DNA of 64,000 bases from Thiothrix eikelboomii (GCF_900167255.1 NZ_FUYB01000002.1:186001-250000); one strand, 5' to 3'. Shown: positions 1 to 8,517, counted from the first letter of the stretch. Numbers and translations: made by a program. Notes: generated from the letters alone by a model not told the origin.

Positions 1-344
1 GGATTTTTAATCATCGCGCCATAATCGCCCGTTTTAAATTTCAACTTACCCGTGGTATAAGCCAAGCCCATCCCTGTAAACCCCAGCCCCTTATCTACCC
101 ACTTCATCCAATCTTTACGATCAGCCCGCATATCCCAATCAGGCTTTTCACCATTATATGAACCTGCACTGGTACAAATCCCTTTTTCCACCACAAACAC
201 ACCGCGTGGCTTATCTTCATCCTTAAAACCACAAGTAATGATCGAGCTAAACGCAATATCTGCCAGCTTAGCACTCACTTCTGGTTCGTTATTCCATTGA
301 TCTTTTAATTCATTCATCCAATCGGCTGAAAATAACTCTGGCAT
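1..344 (-). CDS. SCP2 sterol-binding-like protein (3' end outside window)
   Basis: The reading frame is open from an ATG at 344 to the window edge, giving about 114 N-terminal residues; the C-terminus lies outside. The start is preceded by a good ribosome site (GAGAGGAGTG, 7 nt upstream). The translation begins MPELFSADWMNELKDQWNN and later has a GLGFTGMGLAYTTGKLKFK-type stretch, resembling the SCP2/sterol-carrier fold found in small bacterial lipid-binding proteins. The substrate is unknown. The next gene downstream in the window, DUF2889, has the same orientation. The family call is from recall of sequence patterns and is moderately sure; the function is not. Confidence 0.6.
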   Translation of the reverse strand, partial: MPELFSADWMNELKDQWNNEPEVSAKLADIAFSSIITCGFKDEDKPRGVFVVEKGICTSAGSYNGEKPDWDMRADRKDWMKWVDKGLGFTGMGLAYTTGKLKFKTGDYGAMIKN

Positions 345-454
345 AGCACACACTCCTCTCATGGTGGGTTTAACAGCAGCTAGAAAACTTCACAACTTGG
401 GGTTTATAACGCGCACGCTAGCCCATTAGCAATATAGCTAAATGGAGATACCTG

Positions 455-1039
455 TTAAGACTGATCTTGAGTGGAGACAGTTTGCGACGGTCGATAAGCA
501 TGCGGCCAATGCTCTAACACGACTGGACTGCTCAAAGCCAAGGCATGGCAAGTGTGCAAATGCTTAGGAATCGAGGTGGGATCGGGATCAACAAACTGCT
601 GGCGGCGCATGATTGAGCCTCCGACGGTTTGCACAGCCGCCGTTGCCATCGTAGCGAATAACTCCGTGATATGTGTACAACCTTGAATACCGCCAAATAA
701 CTCTTTTAGCCGCTGATTCCAGCCGGGCGCAATCCGCAAACCCACTAAACGACTATAGGCAGGGTGAATAGCCGTACAATAATTAAACGGTGCAGCCTCT
801 GTCACTGCCTCCGCAGCATGAATCACTAGGTTTGCATCCACCGTCAAGCGTAGTTTCATATCATGCAAGGCTTCCTCAGCCTCAATCCGCCCCCCACGAT
901 CTTTATTAGGAAAAGAATAAGGCTTGGTATCGACGACCTGAGCTTCAATATCCCACAGACCATCTTTACGCTCATAACCTTGACAAACAATGGTGCGCGT
1001 ATGAGCCAACTCACGCTCAACTGGCTTAGATAAAGGCAT
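455..1039 (-). CDS. DUF2889 family protein
   Basis: A 194-residue protein starting MPLSKPVERELAHTRTIVC. The opening followed by G-Y-x-R-x-D-G-L-W-D-I-E and later R-L-V-G-L-R-I-A-P-G-W and G-C-T-H-I-T-E-L is the pattern of DUF2889, an uncharacterised proteobacterial family. No enzymatic motif is evident. The frame is open to a GTG at 1069, but the family normally begins at the MPLS methionine and the GTG has no ribosome site, so the ATG at 1039 is chosen; a GAAGG lies close upstream of it. It sits upstream of the SCP2-like gene in the same direction, separated by about 110 bp. No function is assigned. Confidence 0.8.
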   Translation of the reverse strand: MPLSKPVERELAHTRTIVCQGYERKDGLWDIEAQVVDTKPYSFPNKDRGGRIEAEEALHDMKLRLTVDANLVIHAAEAVTEAAPFNYCTAIHPAYSRLVGLRIAPGWNQRLKELFGGIQGCTHITELFATMATAAVQTVGGSIMRRQQFVDPDPTSIPKHLHTCHALALSSPVVLEHWPHAYRPSQTVSTQDQS

Positions 1040-1235
1040 ACCTTCAAATTCCGCTGGTCCATAAACCACCGAACGATAAAGATTCTGACTAAAAACTGCA
1101 AGTTAGCGCCCACCGCCTTCTATCGCTTAGTTGGGTCGTTACTCCTGAATTTTCTACACTTGATGCCGTCTTGGTCTACCTTTTTGTTTAGATAGTGCTA
1201 CTCTTGGCAGCATTATTCAGAATACCCCATTCATA

Positions 1236-2444
1236 ATGAAGAAGCTTTTTATGTTGCGTATTTTAATCGGGGCAGCATTGACTGTTGCATTAACCTCAGT
1301 TCTGCTGGCTAATGAAACGACATCGCCAGCACCCAATCCCGCTGCCACTACCCTACCACGCCAAACGACCGTACTGATTCTTGATGGTTCTAATAGTATG
1401 TGGGGGCAAATTAATGGTGTGAATAAAATCGTCACTGCCCGCGAAAGTATTCGCACCTTGCTCGAAAGCGCTGAAGGTAATATTGAATTTGGCCTACTCA
1501 CGTATGGCTCTAAAGGCACACAAGCGGGTTGTGCGGATTTTAATTTAGCTATTAAACCTGAAAACTATGACCTTGTGAAACTACTCAAAGAGGTTTACAA
1601 GCTAAACCCCAAAGGACGCTCTCCCATTGCAGCCTCCTTAAAAGAAGCCGCTAAACACTTACCCACTGAAAATGCGCACATTTTATTAGTGAGTGACGGT
1701 CTAGAAAGTTGCAAGGGCGACCCTTGCGCCACCGCTAAAGCCTTGGTTGATGCCAATCCGAGCTTACAAATTGATGTGGTTGGCTTTCGTGCCGATAAAG
1801 AAGCCCAACTAGAATGTATTGCGGAAAATGGGCATGGTGCTTTTGTCGTTGCCACTGATACTGAACGCTTAAAAACTTTATTAGCCGGAGTCCAAGCCAA
1901 AGCTGTCACAATTACTGAAGCAGCTCAGCCGACCCGTACCCCGATTGACAAAAAATCACAACCCGGCAGTGTAGAGTTGAATATTTTAGCAGAAGGGAAT
2001 CCAGAACCCTTACGAGCTAACTATTCGATTTATCATCCTGATGGGACGAATGTCGTTAATTTTTCAGCCCGCACCCAAGTTACTGAGTATCTCCCCCCCG
2101 GTGAATATCGGATTAAGGCTATTTGGCAGAATATAGAAAAATCGGAAAATGTCCGCATCCATTCAGGTAAGGCTACACCATTAACCTTTAATATCGGCCC
2201 TACCGGGGAAATAGCCGTGAATGCCTTTAATAAAGATCAACAAGCGGTTGCTGTGAACTATGCTTTATATACCGCTAAGGGCGAGTTTATTTCACGGCAT
2301 GTCTTGCAAGACGCTATTAAAACTCGCCTCGCCGTGGGTGAATATCGGGTCAAAGCGATCCTTGACAAGAGCAGTCTCGAGACTAAGCTTAAAGTGACCC
2401 AAGATTCTGTCATTAATTACAGTTTTAACTTTACTGATAAATAA
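1236..2444 (+). CDS. Secreted von Willebrand factor A (VWA) domain protein
   Basis: A 402-residue protein with an N-terminal signal peptide (hydrophobic residues about 7-25, cleavage probably near LLANET). Residues about 45-215 form a VWA domain: the metal-ion-dependent adhesion site begins V-L-I-L-D-G-S-N-S-M-W and the second loop contains S-D-G-L-E-S. This variant, with D-G-S-N-S in place of the common D-x-S-x-S and a conserved Cys pair in E-S-C-K-G-D-P-C, resembles periplasmic VWA proteins of proteobacteria. The C-terminal 180 residues contain two similar beta-rich blocks, each ending G-E-Y-R-I/V-K-A-I, probably Ig- or carboxypeptidase-regulatory-like repeats. The ligand is unknown. The start has no strong ribosome site; an ATG at 1251 is the alternative. 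Confidence 0.75.
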   Translation: MKKLFMLRILIGAALTVALTSVLLANETTSPAPNPAATTLPRQTTVLILDGSNSMWGQINGVNKIVTARESIRTLLESAEGNIEFGLLTYGSKGTQAGCADFNLAIKPENYDLVKLLKEVYKLNPKGRSPIAASLKEAAKHLPTENAHILLVSDGLESCKGDPCATAKALVDANPSLQIDVVGFRADKEAQLECIAENGHGAFVVATDTERLKTLLAGVQAKAVTITEAAQPTRTPIDKKSQPGSVELNILAEGNPEPLRANYSIYHPDGTNVVNFSARTQVTEYLPPGEYRIKAIWQNIEKSENVRIHSGKATPLTFNIGPTGEIAVNAFNKDQQAVAVNYALYTAKGEFISRHVLQDAIKTRLAVGEYRVKAILDKSSLETKLKVTQDSVINYSFNFTDK

Positions 2445-2456
2445 TACGGTTTTTTT

Positions 2457-2484
2457 AGAACTTGATGATGAGAGGCTAGTCTAA
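2457..2484 (+). promoter_or_regulatory. Sigma-E (RpoE) promoter
   Basis: The sequence AGAACTT (2457-2463), a 15-nt spacer and GTCTAA (2479-2484) match the known sigma-E consensus (GGAACTT, N15-16, GTCTAA/TCTGA) almost perfectly. It lies about 78 bp upstream of the lipoprotein ATG, giving a leader of roughly 70 nt. Outer-membrane lipoproteins are classic sigma-E targets, and the rpoE operon is in this window at 46.4-49.1 kb. Start-site mapping has not been seen. Confidence 0.7.
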
Positions 2485-2561
2485 GATAACAGATGGTTCG
2501 CGTAGGGCTAATCTAACAAGAACAAGATCAAACCAATAGCTAATGATAAAGGAGTTTTCTA

Positions 2562-3026
2562 ATGCTTAATACAACGACTAAAGTAGCTGCAGCTTTACTG
2601 GCTACTAGCTTCGCTTTAGCGGGCTGTAACCCACCCAACAATACTCAAGGCGGGGCCATGATGGGTGCTGTTTTAGGTGGTGTTGCAGGTAATCAATTTG
2701 GCAAAGGTGATGGCAAAGTTGCAGCCACCATCGCGGGTACTATGCTCGGTAGTTATATTGGTGGGCAATTAGGCGCACAAATGGATAACTATGACCGCCA
2801 ACAAGTTGGCAATGCCATTTACTCTGGCCGCCCAGCTACTTGGCAAAACCCAAACACCGGTTATAGCTATACGGCTACGCCGGGCAATATCTATAACTCT
2901 AATTATCAAGGTTATCAAACTGCCTGTCGTCCAGTCACTGTCGTTGGTTACATCAACGGTCAACAGCAAAACATTCAAATGAATGCTTGCCGTGCTGCTA
3001 ATGGTCAATGGCAAGCGACTAACTAA
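2562..3026 (+). CDS. Glycine-zipper 2TM outer-membrane lipoprotein (SlyB/17-kDa antigen type)
   Basis: A 154-residue lipoprotein. The signal peptide ends in the lipobox L-A-G-C (Cys about residue 21). Residues about 29-75 contain repeated Gly-x3-Gly patterns (G-A-M-M-G-A-V-L-G-G-V-A-G and G-T-M-L-G-S-Y-I-G-G-Q-L-G), the glycine-zipper 2TM domain of SlyB and the rickettsial 17-kDa antigen. The C-terminal part is Asn/Gln/Tyr-rich with two Cys that could form a disulfide. The ribosome site AAAGGAG is strong. It follows a near-perfect sigma-E promoter and is followed by a hairpin, so it is probably a single-gene transcript of the envelope-stress response. SlyB-type proteins surround or stabilise outer-membrane proteins under stress; that role is inferred here. 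Confidence 0.85.
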   Translation: MLNTTTKVAAALLATSFALAGCNPPNNTQGGAMMGAVLGGVAGNQFGKGDGKVAATIAGTMLGSYIGGQLGAQMDNYDRQQVGNAIYSGRPATWQNPNTGYSYTATPGNIYNSNYQGYQTACRPVTVVGYINGQQQNIQMNACRAANGQWQATN

Positions 3027-3045
3027 AACACCCGCCCTTGCAGAC

Positions 3046-3079
3046 AAACCCTCTGCTATTCTTAAATAGCAGAGTGGTT
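3046..3079 (+). terminator. Hairpin after the lipoprotein gene
   Basis: A 10-bp perfect stem (CTCTGCTATT, 3051-3060, with AATAGCAGAG, 3065-3074) has a 4-nt loop and a flanking AAACC/GGTTT extension. The trailing T-run is short, so termination strength is uncertain. Confidence 0.55.
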
Positions 3080-3169
3080 TAGTGCGCCCGCTAATACTTT
3101 AGGCTCACTAGGCTAACTCATCCAAAATCCTTAAAATCATCCTGTGCACAACTCGTCGGAGAGCGTCGT

Positions 3170-4318
3170 TTGGGCTTTGCTGATATTATCTTTCTCTTTT
3201 ACCTCATTCTTGGGGTGTTAGGTTTAATTTTGCTCTGGCAATGGCTATTGGGCTATATCACCACGCTTGATGTCGCGCCTGAAAAACGAGGTTTAATCAC
3301 CTTAGCAATCGTTAGCCTGATTGGGCTGATCTGGCTTAGTTATGCCTTTAAACTGAATCATTGGCGGCAAATACCGCCTAGTTCCAGCGCGCCTGCTAGC
3401 AGCAATCATGGCTCTGTACTAGCCGAAGACCTGCTCAATCAGCCCGTAGAAAACTTAAGTGAAGAGCAAAAGCTCGCTCGCTTTGAACAAGAGAACTTCC
3501 CTGAACTCTATGATAATCGGATTTCACTATATCGTGACATCAAAGGCTTGGACGCTTTTTTTATTAAAATTCAAAAACTAGCACCCTTAGTACCTAAGCA
3601 AATCCCACTGCTCAATCGCATTTACCAACTCCGCCAAAACACGCACCAGCAATACTCCCAACGCTATCTAGAGGTGAGTCAGCAACTGCGCCATTTTTGG
3701 GTGCATTACACTACCGGCAATAGTGAAGATGCGCTGCAAAAATTCCAGCCCGTGGTTAATCGCTTAATCAAAACCATCCAACAAACACGCGGGGATGATT
3801 TAGATAACCAAGCCAAACAAGAGCAATACATTATTGAGTCGATGCGGGCGGCTGAAACCTTACTGAAATCGAATAAACTACCTGCTGCTCAATTAGGGAT
3901 CACTTCGTACAAACTGGACAATCGACAACGCATTATGGAGTGGTTGAATAAAAATGGTTCAACTAATCTACTAGAAACCCTGAGGATGCTCAGCAATCAA
4001 CGCGCACATATTCTCCAACAAATTCAAATGGTTAAAAACTATATCCAACGTTACCCTGATTTACCCTTAGCGCGTACTCTCCAACTGTGGCAAACCGCCC
4101 TCCAACATAATATGTACGCTGAGTATCGCTTACTATATGCAGCGGAAATTCCAGCAACCCTAGAGCAGTTAGCCATTACCCCTCCAGAAAAACCTCATGC
4201 TCGGCTTGATGCCACCATTGAGACACAAATTCCGAATATTCTACGCTTTGTGAATACAATGGTGACCCAAGCTGAACAAGCTTATGCGCCGACTGCGCCA
4301 AAAACCAATAAGCGTTAA
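3170..4318 (+). CDS. Unrecognised inner-membrane protein with two N-terminal TM helices
   Basis: A 382-residue protein that I do not recognise. Residues about 3-30 (FADIIFLFYLILGVLGLILL) and about 40-62 are hydrophobic and likely form two membrane helices. A short Ser/Ala linker (about 70-80) follows, then about 300 residues of mostly helical, Gln- and Leu-rich sequence without obvious catalytic motifs. This suggests a membrane-anchored helical domain, possibly periplasmic or cytoplasmic depending on topology. It begins with TTG at 3170, supported by GGAG 8 nt upstream; no ATG is available nearby. It is followed after 28 bp by the convergent ppx/gppA gene. Confidence 0.65.
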   Translation: MGFADIIFLFYLILGVLGLILLWQWLLGYITTLDVAPEKRGLITLAIVSLIGLIWLSYAFKLNHWRQIPPSSSAPASSNHGSVLAEDLLNQPVENLSEEQKLARFEQENFPELYDNRISLYRDIKGLDAFFIKIQKLAPLVPKQIPLLNRIYQLRQNTHQQYSQRYLEVSQQLRHFWVHYTTGNSEDALQKFQPVVNRLIKTIQQTRGDDLDNQAKQEQYIIESMRAAETLLKSNKLPAAQLGITSYKLDNRQRIMEWLNKNGSTNLLETLRMLSNQRAHILQQIQMVKNYIQRYPDLPLARTLQLWQTALQHNMYAEYRLLYAAEIPATLEQLAITPPEKPHARLDATIETQIPNILRFVNTMVTQAEQAYAPTAPKTNKR

Positions 4319-4346
4319 AGGCTAGCACCAAGGTTAAAGGCTGCGT

Positions 4347-5861
4347 CTAAATCGAGTATTTCAAACGAAAATTAATCCCTTTTAAGAACTTCTTTTCTTC
4401 ATCTAAATCAGCGAATAATAAAGGCCGTTCACGTTCATGCTCAGCAAAGACCAAATCCAAAGCTTGCTCAGTAGCCTCTAAGCTTTCAATGCTCAAAGCA
4501 GCTTGCCCACTTCGATCCCGATGCAAAAGAACGGCTAATCGCAAAATTACACTCAAATAAACCGCTTGTTGAGAACGCTTAGCCTCTAAACCTTCAAATA
4601 ATTGTGGGAAGATTTTGCGCCGATGCGTGCGAACTAACAAACTCAGCCAATGCTGCTCGCGGGTTGAAAAACCAATCAAATCAAAGTTATCTAGCAAATA
4701 ACCACCATGCTTATGATAACCACTGTGAGATACCGCCAAGCCAATTTCATGTAAATCTGCTGCCCATGCCAAAACTTCACGTAAATCAGAGGATAAACGC
4801 CAAGCCCGTTGGCAGGCATCAAACAGGGCTAAGGCCGTTTTACGCACCGCCTGAGCATGCGCGACATCAACTTGGAAGCGGCTTTGTAAATTTAATACCG
4901 CCTTACCCCGCAGATCATCTTGCTGCATGCGATTAATGCGTTCATAGACTAAGCCCTCCCGCAAAGCCCCTTCTGACACCAACATTCGCTTAATCTGCAG
5001 GGCTTCAAAGGTACTGATTAAAATAGCAAGGCCGCCCGCAAAGATCGGCTTACGCTCCTCACTCAAACCCGCCAATTGCAATTTATCAATCGACCGCGCC
5101 GCGATCATGCGCGCTTGAATGTCGTACATGTGCTCTAAAGTAATACCGAAATTCGCTAACCCCGCTTGTTGAATGACTTTTTCAACCGTTTTAATCGTAC
5201 CGGAAGCTCCATTCGCCGCTTCCCAGCCAATATCACGATAGGTCTTTTGAATCGGTATTAACTCTAAATGCGCTGCGGTTAGCGCTTCTTTCCAAGCGGT
5301 GCGCTCTAAAGAGCCATTCGGGAAAAAACGCCGCGAACTACTGACACAGCCCATCCGTAAACTTTCGGTGTGTAAAGCTTCATAACCCTGACCAATAATC
5401 AGCTCTGTACTACCGCCGCCAATATCAATCACGAAACGGCGCGCTTCTTTGTCCTCTGTTGCGCTTAAAGAATGCGAAACCCCTAAATAAATAAGACGTG
5501 CCTCTTCGCGCCCACTGATGACCGAAATCGAGTGGCCGAGGGTGTCTTCTGCTAAATCCAAAAAAGAACGCGCATTACGTGCCATTCGTAAGGTATTTGT
5601 ACCGACAGCGGCGACTTCAGTCGACGAAAAATCGCGTAACCGTTCTCCAAAGCGTTCCAAGCACGCCAAGGCACGAAGTTTAGCTTCCAGCGATAAATTG
5701 CCAAATTCATCTAAACCCGCACCCAAACGTACTGGTTCACGTAGACGATCCAAGACACGTACATTCCCTAAAGAATCTACGCTGACCACGATCATGTGAA
5801 AACTATTAGATCCCAAATCAACGGCAGCAATCCGCTGCTCGTTCGCCATCAAACTCGACAT
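4347..5861 (-). CDS. ppx: Ppx/GppA family phosphatase (exopolyphosphatase or pppGpp phosphohydrolase)
   Basis: A 504-residue member of the ASKHA-fold Ppx/GppA family, which cleaves the terminal phosphate of polyphosphate or converts pppGpp to ppGpp. The first phosphate loop is D-L-G-S-N-S (15-20), the catalytic Glu is in S-G-R-E-E-A-R (about 117-122), and the second loop is D-I-G-G-G-S-T-E (146-153). The C-terminal half carries the HD-like domain (A-A-D-L-H-E-I-G) typical of the long form. Length matches E. coli Ppx (513) and GppA (494), and sequence alone does not separate them. It is the last gene of a run rpoZ-spoT-ppx/gppA, so a (p)ppGpp-related role is favoured by context. Confidence 0.9.
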   Translation of the reverse strand: MSSLMANEQRIAAVDLGSNSFHMIVVSVDSLGNVRVLDRLREPVRLGAGLDEFGNLSLEAKLRALACLERFGERLRDFSSTEVAAVGTNTLRMARNARSFLDLAEDTLGHSISVISGREEARLIYLGVSHSLSATEDKEARRFVIDIGGGSTELIIGQGYEALHTESLRMGCVSSSRRFFPNGSLERTAWKEALTAAHLELIPIQKTYRDIGWEAANGASGTIKTVEKVIQQAGLANFGITLEHMYDIQARMIAARSIDKLQLAGLSEERKPIFAGGLAILISTFEALQIKRMLVSEGALREGLVYERINRMQQDDLRGKAVLNLQSRFQVDVAHAQAVRKTALALFDACQRAWRLSSDLREVLAWAADLHEIGLAVSHSGYHKHGGYLLDNFDLIGFSTREQHWLSLLVRTHRRKIFPQLFEGLEAKRSQQAVYLSVILRLAVLLHRDRSGQAALSIESLEATEQALDLVFAEHERERPLLFADLDEEKKFLKGINFRLKYSI

Positions 5862-5902
5862 GACGATGTTCTCCCGCTTGGCTGATGCAACAGCCTTACG
5901 GG

Positions 5903-8107
5903 CTAATCGTAGAGGCTATTTGGTTTGTTTTTATCAGCAGCGTCTAAGCGCTTGACTTTAAGAATAGAAGGTACACGCTCCACTTGATGGATAATGTCCT
6001 CCAAGTGAGCTAAATCCCTAACCCAAAGCACCCAATTAGTTTCTTTAACTCGACGATCTCCACTGGTATTCACGGCCTCAATATTGACATCTAATTCGTG
6101 CATTAACTGAGTAATGTGGTGCAAAACGCCGACCACATTATGAGCATGGGTTTGAATCCCTGCAAGGAAACATTTTTCATCCGACTGCTGCTCAGCCCAC
6201 ATCACGGATAAAATATCAGCCGGATCAACCTGCGTATGTAACACCGAACAACCGTCACGATGGACTTCTAAGCCATTTTTAGCGTTCAAAGTAGCTAAAA
6301 TCGCCTCCTGTGGCAACGGATAACAACAAGTTTGGAAATGAATCGCTAAGCCAGAAGTTCCCTTAATCACCAGTGGTGTCTCATTATCAGCGGCTATTAA
6401 AAAGCTATTGGTGGAATTACCTTCCATGCTAATCAGGCGTTGTGCAGTTAAGCGTGAGCACTGATCATTGTGTGCAATTGCTAGGTATAAGTCGTCACTC
6501 GTTGGGTAATTAGATAGGCTCAAAAATTCATTCATAGCCGCTGGGCTAATCCTAGCTAAACTGGAGTGCCGATCATGTAAGGCTTTATCGAGTAAGCGTT
6601 TCCCTAAATCTAATTGATCAGCTTGAGTTTGCTGGCGCAGCCAATTACGGATGGTCGCTCGTGCTCTTCCGGTCACTGCATAATTTAACCAAGACGGCTG
6701 GGGAACAGCTTTGTCATCCGTCAAAATCTCAACAGTGGCTGTATCGGGAATGCGAGTGCGCAACGGAACTTCTTTACCATCAATTTTTGCCCCCGTGCAA
6801 TGCAGACCGACCTCAGTGTGAATCGCAAACGCAAAATCAATCGGCGTTGCCCCGCGTGGAAACTCCTTCATATCCCCTTTCGGCGTAAACGCATAAATTT
6901 CAGTACGGTATAAATCAGCCTGAATATCATCATAAAACTCTGCCGCATTCCCTGCTTTAGAGCCTAAATCACGCACCTGCTCTTGCCAGCGCTTTAAGGC
7001 CTCCTGAGTAAACAAGGAACGTTGCCCTGAATTTTGCCCCGGATAACGCCATTGTGCAGTAATGCCGAATAAAGCGGTTTGATACATCGGGCGCGTTTGA
7101 ATTTTGACAGCGACTTGACGTTGACCGGAAGGAACAACCACCGTTTGCAAGGCTTGATAACCATAGGATTTCGGAGTAGCAATAAAATCCTGAAACTTAC
7201 CCGGACGAGGACGGTAAGTGGCATGCAAAATACCTAAGGCTCGATAACATTCATCCACCGTACCCACTAATACCCGTAATTCAATCAGCTCCTTATCCTC
7301 ATCAAAAGATTCGCCGTTTTTCATACTGTCGTAAATACGATAAAGATTTTTATCAGGAATAAACACTAGGGGATTAGCCAGTGCCGCCCCCAAACTCTTA
7401 GTCACCGTATCCACCACTTCTTCAGCCAAAGACTTAACCGAAGCGAGATAACGTTCCAACTCAGCTTTTAAGACACAGTAACGCCAAGGGTATAGATGCT
7501 CGAATACCAAAGCTTGCAATTCACGGCGCAGAGAATTCATCCCCATCCGATGCGCAAGTGGGATATAAATATCTAAAGTTTCTTTACAAATACGACGACG
7601 GGAAGCAGGTTTTTGATGACTTAAAGTGCGTAGATTATGTAGCCGATCGGCCAGCTTAATAATAACCACTCGGAAATCAGCCGACATTGCTTGCATAAAC
7701 TTTTGGAAGCTGGCTTTGGAAGCCGCCGCCTTATCCAAAAAATGAGCGGATTCTAATTTGGTGACCCCTTCCACCAAATTAGCCACCACTGTGCCAAATT
7801 GGCGCTCAATATCGGCATAGGTATACTCGGTGTCTTCAATCACATCGTGCAATAAAGCTGCACACACCGCATCAGCATCCAAATGCATCTCGGCCAAAAT
7901 ACGTGCCACTTCTAATGGATGCGTGATATAGGGTTCACCGGACTTGCGCTTCACCCCTTCATGAGCTTGGGCTGCTAATAAAAATGCATCATAGACCCGC
8001 GAGCTTTCCTCCGGCGTCATATAGCGCTCAACCGTCCGCGTTAAATCGTTAGCACGAAAAAAATCCGTCGGAGGTGGTGCATCTGTCATTATTGAGCCCC
8101 TCAACAT
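5903..8107 (-). CDS. spoT: SpoT-like (p)ppGpp hydrolase with a degenerate synthetase domain
   Basis: A 734-residue RelA/SpoT homologue that degrades (p)ppGpp in the cytoplasm. The HD hydrolase domain looks intact: H63 in G-E-P-Y-I-T-H-P, H87-D88 with E91-D92 in L-L-H-D-V-I-E-D-T, and D154/N158 in L-A-D-R-L-H-N. The synthetase domain (about 245-360) is recognisable but altered at conserved points: E273 where the catalytic Asp of D-I-Y-A-F-R is expected, A333 where the catalytic Glu of V-E-V-Q-I-R-T is expected (here V-A-V-K-I-Q-T), and changes in the substrate loop (Y-G-Y-Q-A-L-Q-T for N-G-Y-Q-S-L-H-T). A TGS domain (about 403-465) and a C-terminal ACT domain follow. Start M1 has AAGGA 9 nt upstream; M7 at 8089 is also possible. 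Confidence 0.92.
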   Translation of the reverse strand: MLRGSIMTDAPPPTDFFRANDLTRTVERYMTPEESSRVYDAFLLAAQAHEGVKRKSGEPYITHPLEVARILAEMHLDADAVCAALLHDVIEDTEYTYADIERQFGTVVANLVEGVTKLESAHFLDKAAASKASFQKFMQAMSADFRVVIIKLADRLHNLRTLSHQKPASRRRICKETLDIYIPLAHRMGMNSLRRELQALVFEHLYPWRYCVLKAELERYLASVKSLAEEVVDTVTKSLGAALANPLVFIPDKNLYRIYDSMKNGESFDEDKELIELRVLVGTVDECYRALGILHATYRPRPGKFQDFIATPKSYGYQALQTVVVPSGQRQVAVKIQTRPMYQTALFGITAQWRYPGQNSGQRSLFTQEALKRWQEQVRDLGSKAGNAAEFYDDIQADLYRTEIYAFTPKGDMKEFPRGATPIDFAFAIHTEVGLHCTGAKIDGKEVPLRTRIPDTATVEILTDDKAVPQPSWLNYAVTGRARATIRNWLRQQTQADQLDLGKRLLDKALHDRHSSLARISPAAMNEFLSLSNYPTSDDLYLAIAHNDQCSRLTAQRLISMEGNSTNSFLIAADNETPLVIKGTSGLAIHFQTCCYPLPQEAILATLNAKNGLEVHRDGCSVLHTQVDPADILSVMWAEQQSDEKCFLAGIQTHAHNVVGVLHHITQLMHELDVNIEAVNTSGDRRVKETNWVLWVRDLAHLEDIIHQVERVPSILKVKRLDAADKNKPNSLYD

Positions 8108-8129
8108 GTCTCTCTATCCTTCTAGCTTT

Positions 8130-8339
8130 CTAGTCCACATCAAAATCCTGCGAACGTTTTTTGTTTAATAAGCCCGCTGCAATCTCACGCAGGGCGATCA
8201 CGGTCGGCTTATCCCCTTCTTCGTCGATCAAAGGTTGGGCACCATGCGAGATGTCGCGAGCGCGTTTTGCTGCTTTCAGTACTAACTCAAAATTGTTCTC
8301 AACATACGGTAGACAATCTTCAACGGTAACACGTGCCAT
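8130..8339 (-). CDS. rpoZ: RNA polymerase omega subunit
   Basis: A 69-residue protein beginning [19 protein letters not shown] and containing [11 protein letters not shown], the signature of the omega subunit that chaperones beta-prime and forms part of ppGpp site 1 on RNA polymerase. It is shorter than E. coli RpoZ (91) at the C-terminus. The ATG at 8339 is used: it matches the family start and has AAGGA 9 nt upstream; an in-frame TTG at 8345 is less likely. It leads the operon with spoT and ppx/gppA; rpoZ-spoT linkage is common in gammaproteobacteria. Confidence 0.95.
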   Translation of the reverse strand: MARVTVEDCLPYVENNFELVLKAAKRARDISHGAQPLIDEEGDKPTVIALREIAAGLLNKKRSQDFDVD

Positions 8340-8501
8340 ATTCAATATTCCTTACAGGAAGTTTTGGAAAACTTTCTATTCTAACTCAGTGCTGTCAAAA
8401 AGAAATAGCCGATTGTATGCACAAATCTTTACATAGGGGGTAGTTTACCCATTGAATAAACTGTGGCACTCTTCAAGAATACCTTAAATACACGCCTATT
8501 T

Positions 8502-8517
8502 TTAATGCACTGCAGCA
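8502..8517 (+). repeat. 16-nt element upstream of first CBS gene (copy 1)
   Basis: TTAATGCACTGCAGCA lies 55 nt before the ATG at 8573. A copy differing at one base lies 51 nt before the start preferred for the next CBS gene. It contains the palindrome CTGCAG. It may be a shared regulator site or promoter part; neither is shown. Confidence 0.4.

Noticed and set aside
856-1113. An 85-codon minus-strand frame overlapping the DUF2889 gene
   Set aside because: It is an alternative frame of the DUF2889 coding region; the DUF2889 frame carries a family signature and this one does not.
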